From an uncultured Lachnospiraceae bacterium (lineage in GTDB: Bacteria > Bacillota > Clostridia > Lachnospirales > Lachnospiraceae), in the NCBI GenBank assembly GCA_947643615.1, contig CANRWO010000022.1, positions 1-51,186 on the forward strand: a stretch of 51,186 nucleotides of DNA, given 5' to 3'. The position numbers and the translations under genes were made by a program. How positions within the stretch are numbered: the stretch's first letter is position 1; every line of letters starts with the position of its first letter. This document shows positions 15,980 to 25,722 of this stretch, in pieces. The notes beneath the pieces were generated by a model, which had not been told where the DNA came from, made no database searches, and was given only the letters and a program-made list of their open reading frames with translations.

Positions 15980-16194
15980 CTCTTTTATAAGTTGGGGTTG
16001 TATCCCCGGCAAGATGCCACGGCCAATCAAACAGAGGCGGTACTTTATTCGGATATGATCCGCCATGTCCTGGGGCCAACAGGACTGCAATAAGGTAAGC
16101 TATGGAACACAGATGAGGGAAATAGAAGTATGAGGGAGAAAGAGAAACCGGGAAACAGGAATTCCCGAGTTTCGGGATAGGAGGCTCGATACAT
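15980..16194 (+). other. Intergenic region with palindrome and hairpins before sulP
   Basis: No gene seen. It contains CGGATATGATCCG at 16050-16062, also found after radC at 26426, a GTCCTG/CAGGAC pair just downstream, and a 6-bp hairpin TCCCGA/TCGGGA at 16163-16177 immediately before the AGGAGG of the next gene. Confidence 0.45.
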
Positions 16195-17844
16195 ATGGAG
16201 AAATTGAAACCAAAGCTTTTTTCGGTTATAAAGACCTATACAAAGGAACAGTTTATAAAGGATGTGGTGGCAGGGGTCATCGTTGCCATCATCGCGCTAC
16301 CGTTGTCCATTGCACTGGCGCTGGCATCCGGGGTGACCCCGGAAAAGGGGATTTACACGGCGATCACCGCAGGATTCGTGATCTCATTCCTGGGGGGCAG
16401 CCGGGTGCAGATCGCAGGCCCCACGGCGGCCTTTGCCACCATTGTAGCAGGTATTGTGGCAAAGAACGGCTTTGAAGGGCTTGTGGTGGCCACGCTGCTG
16501 GCGGGATTTATTCTGATATTGATGGGGGTGTTCCGCCTGGGCAGCCTGATCAAGTTTATTCCCTACACCATCACTACCGGATTCACGGCAGGCATAGCCG
16601 TGACCATCTTTATCGGCCAGATCAAGGACTTCCTGGGACTTACCATAGTGACGGAGGAGCCTTTGATCGAGACAATGGAAAAACTGAAGGCCGTGTTTGA
16701 CTTTATCGGAACGGTAAACTGGCAGGCAGTTATCGTAGGGGCGGTATGTTTTGCTGTTTTAGTCCTGTGGCCCTTCCTGCCCGGGTTCTGCCAGAAGATC
16801 CCCCCTTCCCTGGTGGCTGTATTGGCAGGGATCGCCATGGTCAGCGGCCTGAAAATGCAGGTCAATACCATCGGGGATTTATATGAGATATCCAATAAGC
16901 TTCCGGCGCTTTCCCTTCCCGGCTTCAATATGGAGACCGTGAGGAATGTGCTCCCTGACGCTTTTACCATTGCCGTTTTAGCAGCCATAGAATCCCTGCT
17001 CTCCTGTGTGGTGGCGGACAGCATGATCAACAGCAGGCACCGCTCCAACATGGAGCTGGTGGCACAGGGGGCCGGGAATATGGTTTCCGCATTATTCGGC
17101 GGTATCCCTGCCACAGGCGCTATCGCCAGGACGGCAGCCAATATTAAAAACGGCGGACGCACCCCCGTGGCAGGAATGGTACATGCCATAGTCCTGCTGC
17201 TGATCCTGGTGGTGCTGATGCCCTACGCGGCGCTGATTCCCATGCCTACCATAGCGGCCATCCTGTTTATGGTGGCGTATAATATGTGTGGGTGGAGAAA
17301 ATTTGTCTATCTATGCAGGACGTCCCCTAAGAGCGATATCGCGGTATTGGTAATGACCTTCCTGCTCACGGTGGTATTTGACCTGGTGGTAGCCATTGAA
17401 GTGGGCATACTGATGGCAGCGATCCTGTTCATGAAGCGTATGAGCGATGTGACCGAGGTGGAAGGCTGGAAATACATAGACGAAGAAGACGACCCGGACA
17501 GCCTTTCTTTGAGGGTGGTTCCCCCGGATACCCGGGTATACGAAATCAGCGGCCCGCTGTTCTTCGGCGCGGCGGATAAAATACTGACCATTTCACTGGA
17601 TGAGAAAACCCGGTGCCTGATATTGCGTATGAGAGGCGTTTCCGCCATTGACGCCACCGCCATGCATAATCTGGAGGAAATGTTCGAGGAATGCCGGAAG
17701 AAAAAGATCCGGTTGGTGCTTTCCCATGTCAATGAGCAGCCTATGCATGTAATGCAGAAAGCAGGGTTTGTGGAAAAGGTTGGCGAGGAGAATTTCTGCT
17801 CCCATATCGACGATGCCCTCCGGAGGGCGGAGGAGCTTCCATAA
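16195..17844 (+). CDS. SulP-family anion transporter with STAS domain
   Basis: A 549-residue membrane transporter of the SLC26/SulP family, which move sulfate, bicarbonate or other anions. The start of the family signature is visible in VVAGVIVAIIALPLSIALA and ASGVTPEKGIYTA, followed by GGSRVQIAGPTAAF. About ten to twelve hydrophobic segments extend to about residue 430. A cytoplasmic STAS domain follows (about 440-545) with the loop LRMRGVSAIDATAMHNLEE. AGGAGG lies well placed before the ATG. It stands alone; neither a carbonic anhydrase nor sulfate assimilation genes are near, so the substrate is open. Confidence 0.92.
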   Translation: MEKLKPKLFSVIKTYTKEQFIKDVVAGVIVAIIALPLSIALALASGVTPEKGIYTAITAGFVISFLGGSRVQIAGPTAAFATIVAGIVAKNGFEGLVVATLLAGFILILMGVFRLGSLIKFIPYTITTGFTAGIAVTIFIGQIKDFLGLTIVTEEPLIETMEKLKAVFDFIGTVNWQAVIVGAVCFAVLVLWPFLPGFCQKIPPSLVAVLAGIAMVSGLKMQVNTIGDLYEISNKLPALSLPGFNMETVRNVLPDAFTIAVLAAIESLLSCVVADSMINSRHRSNMELVAQGAGNMVSALFGGIPATGAIARTAANIKNGGRTPVAGMVHAIVLLLILVVLMPYAALIPMPTIAAILFMVAYNMCGWRKFVYLCRTSPKSDIAVLVMTFLLTVVFDLVVAIEVGILMAAILFMKRMSDVTEVEGWKYIDEEDDPDSLSLRVVPPDTRVYEISGPLFFGAADKILTISLDEKTRCLILRMRGVSAIDATAMHNLEEMFEECRKKKIRLVLSHVNEQPMHVMQKAGFVEKVGEENFCSHIDDALRRAEELP

Positions 17845-17856
17845 AAATCTCGCTGA

Positions 17857-17885
17857 TTTACAAATACCATATTTTGTGATAGAAT
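17857..17885 (+). promoter_or_regulatory. Sigma-A type promoter of mutS
   Basis: TTTACA (17857-17862) and TAGAAT (17880-17885) with a 17-base spacer, about 60 bases before the mutS ATG. Confidence 0.6.
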
Positions 17886-17945
17886 GAGGGCGAATGCGCA
17901 AATCGTTGTGTATTTGCCCTTAATTATGAGAACAGGAGCGTACTA

Positions 17946-20627
17946 ATGATGCCGGAACAGCAGATTCCAGTAGAAGATCTGACCCCCATGATGCAGCAAT
18001 ACATGGAGACAAAAAAGCAATATCAGGATTGTATCCTTTTTTACCGCCTGGGCGACTTTTACGAGATGTTTTTTGATGATGCCCTGACGGTCACCAAGGA
18101 GCTGGAACTCACCCTCACGGGAAAAGCCTGCGGCCTGGAGGAGCGCGCTCCCATGTGCGGCGTGCCGTACCATGCGGTGGAGGGGTATCTGACGAAACTG
18201 GTGGGCAGGGGGTATAAAGTGGCCATCTGCGAGCAGATCGAGGATCCCAAGCTGGCAAAAGGGCTGGTAAAGCGCGATGTGGTGCGGATCGTGACGCCGG
18301 GGACGAACTTGAATGTACAGTCGCTGGAAGAATCCAAAAATAATTTCCTCATGTGTATCACCTACACCCCCACAAAGATCGGTATTTCCATTGCGGATGT
18401 GACCACGGGGGATTATTATCTGACAGAGGTGGAGGATCTGAGGAAACTGAACGATGAGCTGATGAAGTATGAACCCTCTGAGATCATCTGCAACGAAGCC
18501 TTTCTGGTCAGCGGGTTTGAGGTGGATGAACTGCGGGGCAGATACCATATTTCCGTCAATTCCCTGGAACCCCATCTCTTTGATGATGAAGGGTGTAAAA
18601 GAGTGCTTTTAAAGCATTTTAAGGTCAACACGCTGATTGGCCTGGGGATTGAAGACTTCCCGGTGGGGATGCTGGCGGCGGGAGCGCTTCTGCAGTATCT
18701 CTACGAGACCCAGAAGACGGATCTGGAGCATTTTACACATATCAATCCGTACCTGACAAACAAGTATATGCTTCTTGACAGCTCTACCAGGCGCAATCTG
18801 GAGCTGGCGGAGACGCTTCGGGAGAAACAGAAGAGAGGGTCTCTCCTGTGGGTGCTGGACAAAACACGCACGGCAATGGGAGGAAGGCTGCTCCGGAGCA
18901 TGATCGAGCAGCCTTTGATTGACAAAGAGGAGATCGAGAGGCGCCTGGATGCCATTGAGGAATTGAATGGGGACAGCGTTTCCAGGGATGAGATCCGGGA
19001 GTACTTGAACCCGGTCTACGATCTGGAGAGGCTTCTCAGCAAGGTTACCTATAAGACGGCAAATCCCAGGGACTTTATTGCTTTCCGTAATTCTTTGGAG
19101 ATGCTTCCACATATAAAAACGGTGTTGAGGGATTTTACGAAAGAGGAGCTGAAGGGGATTGAGGGAGGCATAGACAGCCTGGAGGATATTTACCAACTGA
19201 TCAGCGCCTCAATAGAAGAGGAACCGCCCGTTACCATCCGTGAGGGAGGGATGATAAAGGACGGTTTTGACGAGACAGTAGACATGCTCAGGAACGCCAA
19301 GCGCGACGGAAAGCAGTGGCTGGCGGAGCTGGAGGAGCAGGACAGGGAACGTACCGGCATTAAGAACCTGAAAATAAAATACAACAAAGTATTCGGTTAT
19401 TATTTTGAAGTCACCAATTCTTACAAGGATATGGTCCCGGAGGACTATATCCGCAAACAGACCCTTGCCAATGCGGAGCGGTATACCACGCCCCGTTTAA
19501 AGGAGCTGGAGGACACCATCCTAAATGCGGAGGACAAGCTGACGGCGCTGGAATATGACCTGTTCTGTAAGATCAGGGAGTCCATTGCCCTGGAACTGGA
19601 ACGGATCCAGAAAACCGCAAAAGCCATTGCAAAGCTGGACGTATATGCCTCTCTTTCCCTGGTTTCCGAGCGGAATCATTTTGTAAGGCCTAAGCTCAAC
19701 GTCAAGGGGATCATTGACATCAAGGACGGGAGGCATCCCGTGGTGGAACAGATGATCACCAACGACCTGTTCATTGCCAACGACACGTTCCTGGATAACG
19801 GAAGCCATTGCATCAGCATTATCACGGGGCCGAATATGGCAGGTAAGTCCACCTATATGAGGCAGACGGCGTTAATTGTGCTGATGGCGCAGATTGGCTG
19901 TTTCGTGCCTGCCAAGAGCGCCAACATAGGAATTGTTGACAGGATCTTTACTAGGGTGGGGGCTTCGGATGACCTGGCAAGCGGCCAGTCCACCTTTATG
20001 GTGGAGATGAATGAGGTGGCCAATATTTTGAGGAATGCCACTTCAGACAGCCTGCTGATCCTGGACGAGATCGGCAGGGGGACTTCTACCTTTGACGGTT
20101 TGAGCATTGCTTGGGCGGTGATCGAGCACATCAGCAACCGGAAGCTTTTGGGGGCCAAGACCCTCTTTGCCACCCACTACCATGAGCTTACGGAGCTGGA
20201 AGGCAAAATGAGCAATGTGAACAATTACTGTATTGCAGTGAAGGAGTGCGGGGACGACATAATCTTCCTGAGAAAGATTATCAAGGGGGGAGCGGACCGC
20301 AGCTACGGCATTCAGGTAGCGAAGCTTGCGGGAGTACCGGACATGGTCATCGACAGGGCGAAGGAAATAGCCGAGCAGCTCAGCGACAACGATATTACGG
20401 AGAAGGTCCAAAGCATTTCCGTTGAGATAAAAGGAGAGGGTAAGCCTAAGAAACAGCCTAAACTGGATGAACTGGACCTGGCACAGATGTCACTTTTCGA
20501 TACGGTCACTGACGAAGATGTCATAAAGGAGCTGATGGAGCTTGAAGTCAATACCATGGCTCCCATCGATGCCTTAAATGCGCTGTACAGGCTTCAGAAT
20601 AAGCTGAAGAACCGTTGGCAAATGTGA
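17946..20627 (+). CDS. mutS: DNA mismatch repair protein MutS
   Basis: An 893-residue mismatch-recognition ATPase. The mismatch-contact motif F38-Y39-E40 lies in GDFYEMFF. Core, lever and clamp domains follow. The ATPase carries Walker A GPNMAGKSTYMRQ and Walker B LILDEIGRGTSTFDG, then ATHYHEL. The C-terminal tail LQNKLKNRWQM follows an acidic region, as in other MutS1. CAGGAG is 7 bases before the first of two adjacent ATGs. It heads a repair and tRNA-modification operon with mutL, 77 bases downstream, and miaA. Confidence 0.97.
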   Translation: MMPEQQIPVEDLTPMMQQYMETKKQYQDCILFYRLGDFYEMFFDDALTVTKELELTLTGKACGLEERAPMCGVPYHAVEGYLTKLVGRGYKVAICEQIEDPKLAKGLVKRDVVRIVTPGTNLNVQSLEESKNNFLMCITYTPTKIGISIADVTTGDYYLTEVEDLRKLNDELMKYEPSEIICNEAFLVSGFEVDELRGRYHISVNSLEPHLFDDEGCKRVLLKHFKVNTLIGLGIEDFPVGMLAAGALLQYLYETQKTDLEHFTHINPYLTNKYMLLDSSTRRNLELAETLREKQKRGSLLWVLDKTRTAMGGRLLRSMIEQPLIDKEEIERRLDAIEELNGDSVSRDEIREYLNPVYDLERLLSKVTYKTANPRDFIAFRNSLEMLPHIKTVLRDFTKEELKGIEGGIDSLEDIYQLISASIEEEPPVTIREGGMIKDGFDETVDMLRNAKRDGKQWLAELEEQDRERTGIKNLKIKYNKVFGYYFEVTNSYKDMVPEDYIRKQTLANAERYTTPRLKELEDTILNAEDKLTALEYDLFCKIRESIALELERIQKTAKAIAKLDVYASLSLVSERNHFVRPKLNVKGIIDIKDGRHPVVEQMITNDLFIANDTFLDNGSHCISIITGPNMAGKSTYMRQTALIVLMAQIGCFVPAKSANIGIVDRIFTRVGASDDLASGQSTFMVEMNEVANILRNATSDSLLILDEIGRGTSTFDGLSIAWAVIEHISNRKLLGAKTLFATHYHELTELEGKMSNVNNYCIAVKECGDDIIFLRKIIKGGADRSYGIQVAKLAGVPDMVIDRAKEIAEQLSDNDITEKVQSISVEIKGEGKPKKQPKLDELDLAQMSLFDTVTDEDVIKELMELEVNTMAPIDALNALYRLQNKLKNRWQM

Positions 20628-20704
20628 CGATACGATTCAGCCGGGAGAGGACAACGGCGGTGTGTGCAGGGGATGGGAGTATCGGCGGGAAAACGAGGAA
20701 GATT

Positions 20705-22879
20705 ATGGCACAAATACATGTTTTGGATTCTGAGACGATAGATAAGATCGCAGCGGGCGAGGTGGTTGAGCGCCCTTCCAGCGTGGTAAAGGAGCTGGTG
20801 GAAAATGCCATAGACGCAGGGGCCACTGCGGTCACCGTGGAGATCCGGGACGGGGGGATCGAGTTTATCCGGGTCACGGATAACGGCGCAGGCATGGAAC
20901 GGGAACAGCTCCGCACTGCGTTTTTGCGCCATGCCACCAGCAAGATCGAGGATGCCTCCGACCTGGTGAGGATCTCCAGCTTGGGATTCCGGGGGGAGGC
21001 CCTTTCCAGCATAGCGGCGGTGGCTAAGGTGGAGGTGATTACCAAGACGGCGGGCTGCATTACCGGCAGCCGTATTCTGTTGGAAGGAGCCAGAGAGGAA
21101 GGGTTTGAGGAAGTGGGTGCGCCGGATGGGACCACATTCCTTGTGCGCAACCTTTTTTTTAACACGCCGGTGCGCCGGAAGTTTCTGAAACAGCCTGCCA
21201 CAGAGGGCGGGTATATTGTGGACCTGATGGAACATCTGGCGCTTTCCAGGCCGGATATTTCCTTTAAGCTGCTGGCAGGAAGCCAGATGAAGTTCCATAC
21301 TTCGGGAAACGGAGACTTAAAAGAAGTCATTTACCGGATATATGGACGGGATGTGGCCGCGTCCCTTGTGCCTGTTCAGGTGCAGAAAGACGGCCTCCAT
21401 GTGGAGGGGTATCTGGGGAAGCCGGTATTGGTGCGCTCCAACCGGAATTTTGAGATTTATTTTATTAACGGAAGGTTCATTCGCAGCAGCGTGGTATCCC
21501 GGGCCGTTGAGGAGGGGTACAGGCAGTATCTGATGCAGCATAAGTTTCCTTTCTGCGTCCTCCACATTACCATGGACACCGGCAGCGTGGATGTGAATGT
21601 ACATCCCACTAAGATGGATGTGCGTTTCAGCGATGCCATCCGGTTCAGCAACTTTCTGATGGAGACGGTCCGGGATGCCCTGTGCAGCAGGGAGATGATG
21701 CCGGAAGCATCCCTGGACAGTGAAAAAGAGTTGAGGGCGGCAGCCGCGGCGGAGCGGAGAGAGGCTTCAGGGGAACAGACCCCGGAACCTTTTGAACCCA
21801 GCCGTGGAGGAGCCTACCGCCTGGAGGAGGAAGCGAAATATAAGGCATTGGCTGCGGAAAAAAAGATCCAGAACCCGCAAGTGCAGGAATTTATGCATAA
21901 TCCTGTCTGGGCCAGGGTAAAACAGCCGGGAGATCCTCCTATAAAGTCCGCTTTTCCGGATAGAATAACGGAAAAGCAGGCAGATCCGGCAAAGACTGAA
22001 GAAAATCCGGCCCCAGTCATGCAACAGGAAACCAATCGGGCTGGGACAGATGCTGCGGCGGAAGCAGAAACGGAAGACTTTTTTACGGAGACGTCCGAGC
22101 TGCCGGAGGAGCCATTCCCTGTGAAAAATGAATTTTCCCCAGGGCAATTTGCGTCTGCGCACTGCCTGCCCCAAAGCCAACTATGCGATAATGGCAGCGA
22201 AAACTTTTCCCCGGAGGTAACCTCATTGCCCCAGGCAGAAGAAATTGCGGAAGCCGCCCAGATGGATCTGTTTGAAGAAAAGATCCTGACGGCGGACAAC
22301 CGTGCCCGTTTCCGCATAATAGGCCAGGCTTTTGAGACCTATTGGCTGATCCAGTTTGAGGAGAAACTGCTGATGGTAGACCAGCATGCCGCCCATGAAA
22401 AGGTAAACTATGAGCGGCTGATGAAGCAGTACCGTGAAAAGAATGTGGTATCCCAGGCGTTGATGCCGTCCGTGATCGTAAGCCTGTCCGGCCAGGAGGA
22501 AACCGTGCTGAAAGAGAACCTGGATGCATTTGCCGCCCTGGGGTTTGAAGTGGAAGCCTTCGGCGGCAGCGAATATGCGCTGCGCGGGGTGCCAGTGGAT
22601 CTCTACGGCTGTGACGAGCGGGAAATGTTCCTGGAGGTGCTGGACCAGCTGTCCCAGGGGACCGGGTTCGGCAATATCCGTGTCATAGAGGAGAAGATTG
22701 CTTCCATGTCATGCAAAGCGGCGGTAAAGGGAAACAGCCTGTTGAGCTTTGCGGAAGCGGAAGCTTTGATTGACGAACTCCTTACGCTGGAAAATCCCTA
22801 CAATTGCCCTCACGGCAGGCCCACCATTGTCACAATGACCAAGGCCGAAATGGACAAGAAATTTAAAAGGATAGTGTGA
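20705..22879 (+). CDS. mutL: DNA mismatch repair protein MutL with endonuclease motif
   Basis: A 724-residue GHKL ATPase that couples MutS to strand incision. ATP-binding motifs ELVENAIDAGA, DNGAGM and GFRGEAL are at the N-terminus. A poorly conserved linker rich in E, P and A covers about 340-520. The C-terminal domain has the metal-binding endonuclease motif DQHA-AHE-KVNY-E and a late CPHGRPT, as in MutL from bacteria without MutH. The ATG at 20705 is preferred to an upstream in-frame start at 20615 because AGGAAG precedes it and MAQIHVLD is the family start. Confidence 0.96.
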   Translation: MAQIHVLDSETIDKIAAGEVVERPSSVVKELVENAIDAGATAVTVEIRDGGIEFIRVTDNGAGMEREQLRTAFLRHATSKIEDASDLVRISSLGFRGEALSSIAAVAKVEVITKTAGCITGSRILLEGAREEGFEEVGAPDGTTFLVRNLFFNTPVRRKFLKQPATEGGYIVDLMEHLALSRPDISFKLLAGSQMKFHTSGNGDLKEVIYRIYGRDVAASLVPVQVQKDGLHVEGYLGKPVLVRSNRNFEIYFINGRFIRSSVVSRAVEEGYRQYLMQHKFPFCVLHITMDTGSVDVNVHPTKMDVRFSDAIRFSNFLMETVRDALCSREMMPEASLDSEKELRAAAAAERREASGEQTPEPFEPSRGGAYRLEEEAKYKALAAEKKIQNPQVQEFMHNPVWARVKQPGDPPIKSAFPDRITEKQADPAKTEENPAPVMQQETNRAGTDAAAEAETEDFFTETSELPEEPFPVKNEFSPGQFASAHCLPQSQLCDNGSENFSPEVTSLPQAEEIAEAAQMDLFEEKILTADNRARFRIIGQAFETYWLIQFEEKLLMVDQHAAHEKVNYERLMKQYREKNVVSQALMPSVIVSLSGQEETVLKENLDAFAALGFEVEAFGGSEYALRGVPVDLYGCDEREMFLEVLDQLSQGTGFGNIRVIEEKIASMSCKAAVKGNSLLSFAEAEALIDELLTLENPYNCPHGRPTIVTMTKAEMDKKFKRIV

Positions 22880-22927
22880 AGCAGTTTCATTTGTATAATC
22901 GGATTTGAAAAGAAAGTTGGTTGATCC

Positions 22928-23896
22928 ATGAGGATAGGAGCGGAAGGCAAAAAGCCTCCCATGGTCGTACTTACGGGGCCTACTGCGGTAGGGAAGACCA
23001 GGCTTTCCCTTATGCTGGCGGAAGCCGTCGGGGGCGAGATCATCTCTGCCGATTCCATGCAGGTATATCGGCATATGGATATCGGTTCGGCTAAGGTCAC
23101 ACAGGAAGAAATGGGGGGCATCCCCCATCACATGATCGATATCCTGGAACCTGAGGAAGCTTTTAATGTGGTGGTCTTTAAAGAAAAATGTGAGGAAGCG
23201 CTGGAAGGCATCTACGAAAGGGGGCATATCCCCATTGTCACGGGGGGGACCGGCTTTTATATCCAGGCGCTCCTGAGGGACATTGACTTTACAGAAAACC
23301 GGGAGGATACGGAGTACCGTATTTACCTGGAGGAGATTGCCCGCAGGGAGGGAGCGGAAAAGCTTCATGAGATGCTTCTTGAGACGGACCCGGAAGCCGC
23401 CCAGGCGATCCATCAAAACAATGTAAAGCGCACCATACGGGCGCTGGAATATTTTCAGCTGACAGGCCGGAAGATCTCTCAGCACAATGAACAGGAGCGG
23501 CAGAAGCCAAGCGCGTACAACTCCTGCTATTTTGTGTTGAACGACCTGCGGGAGCGGTTATATGAGCGCATCGGGCAGCGGGTGGATGAGATGCTGGAGC
23601 AGGGCCTTGTGGAGGAAGTGAGAAAACTTAAGGAAAGGGGATGCCACCGGGGCATGGTTTCCATGCAGGGGCTGGGATACAAGGAGATCCTTGCCTATCT
23701 GGAGGGGGAGTACTCCTATGAACAGGCGGTGGACATCTTGAAGCGGGATACCAGGCGCTTTGCCAAGAGGCAGCTTACCTGGTTTCGAAGGGAAGAAGGA
23801 GTTATCTGGATAAATAAACCAGAATTTGGTTATGATGAGCAGGAGATGCTGGCCTATATGCAGGAAGCGCTGCAGCGGCACGGGATCCTGCATTAG
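22928..23896 (+). CDS. miaA: tRNA dimethylallyltransferase MiaA
   Basis: 322 residues. It transfers a dimethylallyl group to A37 of tRNAs reading codons that start with U, the substrate that MiaB then methylthiolates. P-loop GPTAVGKT near residue 16, SADSMQVYRHMDIGSAK, and VTGGTGFYI typical of the family. The start is uncertain: the ATG at 22928 has a weak site, and an in-frame ATG at 22961 (MVVLTGPTAV) is a possible alternative. It follows mutL by 48 bases. Confidence 0.95.
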   Translation: MRIGAEGKKPPMVVLTGPTAVGKTRLSLMLAEAVGGEIISADSMQVYRHMDIGSAKVTQEEMGGIPHHMIDILEPEEAFNVVVFKEKCEEALEGIYERGHIPIVTGGTGFYIQALLRDIDFTENREDTEYRIYLEEIARREGAEKLHEMLLETDPEAAQAIHQNNVKRTIRALEYFQLTGRKISQHNEQERQKPSAYNSCYFVLNDLRERLYERIGQRVDEMLEQGLVEEVRKLKERGCHRGMVSMQGLGYKEILAYLEGEYSYEQAVDILKRDTRRFAKRQLTWFRREEGVIWINKPEFGYDEQEMLAYMQEALQRHGILH

Positions 23897-23950
23897 CCTT
23901 CCCGGGAGCAGAATTTTTACGGCAGAAAACAGAAAGGAACCGGAAAAGAA

Positions 23951-25273
23951 ATGACGGATACGGACAGCATAAAAGAAATATACAAAGCCATGGGAATTTC
24001 ACAGGAGGTATATGAGTACGGGGAAGCCGTTGCAGGAAAACTGCAGGAACGGTTCCGGCAGATAGACGAAGTGGCGGAATACAACCAGTTAAAGGTCCTG
24101 CGGGCGATGCAGAAGAACCAGGTCAGCGAGGCCTGCCTGCTGGGGACTACGGGATATGGATATAACGATATGGGAAGAGATACCCTGGAGGCGGTCTACG
24201 CGGATATTTTCCACACGGAGGACGCATTGGTGCGCCCACAGATCACCTGCGGCACCCATGCCCTGGCCCTGGCCCTGATGAGCAATCTCCGTCCCGGGGA
24301 CGAGCTGCTTTCCCCTGTGGGAAAACCCTATGACACCCTGGAGGAAGTAATCGGTATACGCCCTTCCAGGGGGTCCCTTAGGGAGTACGGAGTGACCTAC
24401 CGGCAGGTAGATCTTCTGGAGGACGGCGGTTTTGATTATGAGAAGATCAGGGAAAATATCTGTGACAGGACGCGCCTTGTGACCATACAGCGCTCCAAAG
24501 GCTATCAGACCAGGCCCACCCTGTCCGTGGAGCGGATCGGGGAATTGATTGCATTTATCAAGGGGATAAAACCAGATGTGATCTGTATGGTGGACAATTG
24601 CTACGGTGAATTTGTAGAAAAGACGGAACCCGGCGATGTGGGGGCGGATATGGTGGTAGGCTCCCTGATCAAAAATCCCGGGGGAGGGTTGGCGCCCATC
24701 GGCGGTTATATCGCGGGGAAAAAAGAGTGCGTGGAAAACGCTGCGTTCCGCCTGACGTCCCCCGGGCTGGGCAAAGAAGTAGGGGCCTCCCTGGGTATCC
24801 TGAAAGACTTTTACCAGGGGTTGTTCCTGGCGCCCACGGTCACGGCGGCAGCATTAAAGGGAGCGGTTTTTGCGGCCAACTTATACGAGACGTTGGGATT
24901 TCCCGTGGTGCCCAACGGAAGCGAGAGCAGGCATGATATCATTCAGGCAGTCACCTTCGGCAAGCCTGAGGGCGTCATTGCGTTCTGCCGGGGGATCCAG
25001 TCCGCGGCGCCTGTGGACAGCCATGTGACGCCGGAACCCTGGGATATGCCGGGGTACGACGCAAAGGTCATCATGGCGGCGGGGGCATTCGTATCAGGCT
25101 CCTCCATCGAGCTGTCGGCAGACGGCCCCATTAAACCGCCCTATGCCGTTTATTTCCAGGGAGGGCTGACATGGCCCCATGCCAAATTCGGTATTTTAAA
25201 GTCCCTCCAGTGCCTGGCGGATGCAGGCCTGGCGGATGTGAAGTCCCTGCTTCCGATTGTTACATTATGTTGA
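23951..25273 (+). CDS. PLP-dependent methionine gamma-lyase-like protein (YnbB / aluminium-resistance family)
   Basis: A 440-residue fold-type I PLP enzyme. The cofactor lysine is probably K241 in VVGSLIKNPGGG, with D215 in MVDNCYGE holding the pyridine ring. The motif GTTGYGYNDMGRDTLE near the N-terminus is characteristic of this family, usually annotated as methionine gamma-lyase family or aluminium resistance protein. Its true substrate is not established by the sequence. In Firmicutes this family often follows miaA, as here (54 bases). AAAGGAACCGGAAAAGAA precedes the ATG. Confidence 0.88.
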   Translation: MTDTDSIKEIYKAMGISQEVYEYGEAVAGKLQERFRQIDEVAEYNQLKVLRAMQKNQVSEACLLGTTGYGYNDMGRDTLEAVYADIFHTEDALVRPQITCGTHALALALMSNLRPGDELLSPVGKPYDTLEEVIGIRPSRGSLREYGVTYRQVDLLEDGGFDYEKIRENICDRTRLVTIQRSKGYQTRPTLSVERIGELIAFIKGIKPDVICMVDNCYGEFVEKTEPGDVGADMVVGSLIKNPGGGLAPIGGYIAGKKECVENAAFRLTSPGLGKEVGASLGILKDFYQGLFLAPTVTAAALKGAVFAANLYETLGFPVVPNGSESRHDIIQAVTFGKPEGVIAFCRGIQSAAPVDSHVTPEPWDMPGYDAKVIMAAGAFVSGSSIELSADGPIKPPYAVYFQGGLTWPHAKFGILKSLQCLADAGLADVKSLLPIVTLC

Positions 25274-25303
25274 AAAACATCAAAATAAATTCTATGAATT
25301 TTA

Positions 25304-25332
25304 TATACAGTTTTTGAAATTTGTGGTATTAT
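25304..25332 (+). promoter_or_regulatory. Probable promoter for the DUF4321-radC unit
   Basis: TATACA (25304-25309) and TATTAT (25327-25332) with a 17-base spacer, in an A+T-rich stretch between genes. Confidence 0.5.
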
Positions 25333-25440
25333 AGTTAAACGTATGAGGGAAATACTTCCATTGGGCAGGGAGTCCTTCTTACGTGTTTGCAATATGTTCT
25401 ACAGGAAAGCCTTATGTAGAAGAAAAGAAGAGGAAATACT

Positions 25441-25680
25441 TTGAGAAGAGTAAATTGGGTACTGGTTATGCTGGTGCTGGTAGGATTTGTGATTGGCCGG
25501 TTCATTGGGACTTTCTTTGACGGGAGCTTCCTGAACTATGGACAATCCTTCGGGTTGAGTTCCCCCATGGTGCTTGATCTGGGTTTTTTTGTATTGACTT
25601 TCGGCCTGACGATCCAAATCACCATAGCGAGCGTGATCGGAGTGGTGATAGCGCTGGTGGTATACCGCTTTATCAGATAG
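25441..25680 (+). CDS. Small membrane protein, DUF4321-like
   Basis: 79 residues with two hydrophobic segments, at about 5-22 and 45-75. The pattern GRFIGTFFDG...LDLGFFVLTFGLTIQ matches small clostridial proteins called DUF4321. Function unknown. The start is TTG, with AGAGGA 6 bases upstream. It precedes radC by 42 bases. Confidence 0.75.
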   Translation: MRRVNWVLVMLVLVGFVIGRFIGTFFDGSFLNYGQSFGLSSPMVLDLGFFVLTFGLTIQITIASVIGVVIALVVYRFIR

Positions 25681-25722
25681 CCAAAGGCTTTACCAGTCGG
25701 AGAAGGTTGCAGGGAGACATAT

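Noticed and set aside
15032..16090. 352-codon minus-strand open frame opposite the phosphoesterase/editing fusion
   Set aside because: Translation is rich in H, Q and R without domain features; the plus-strand frame has clear motifs throughout.
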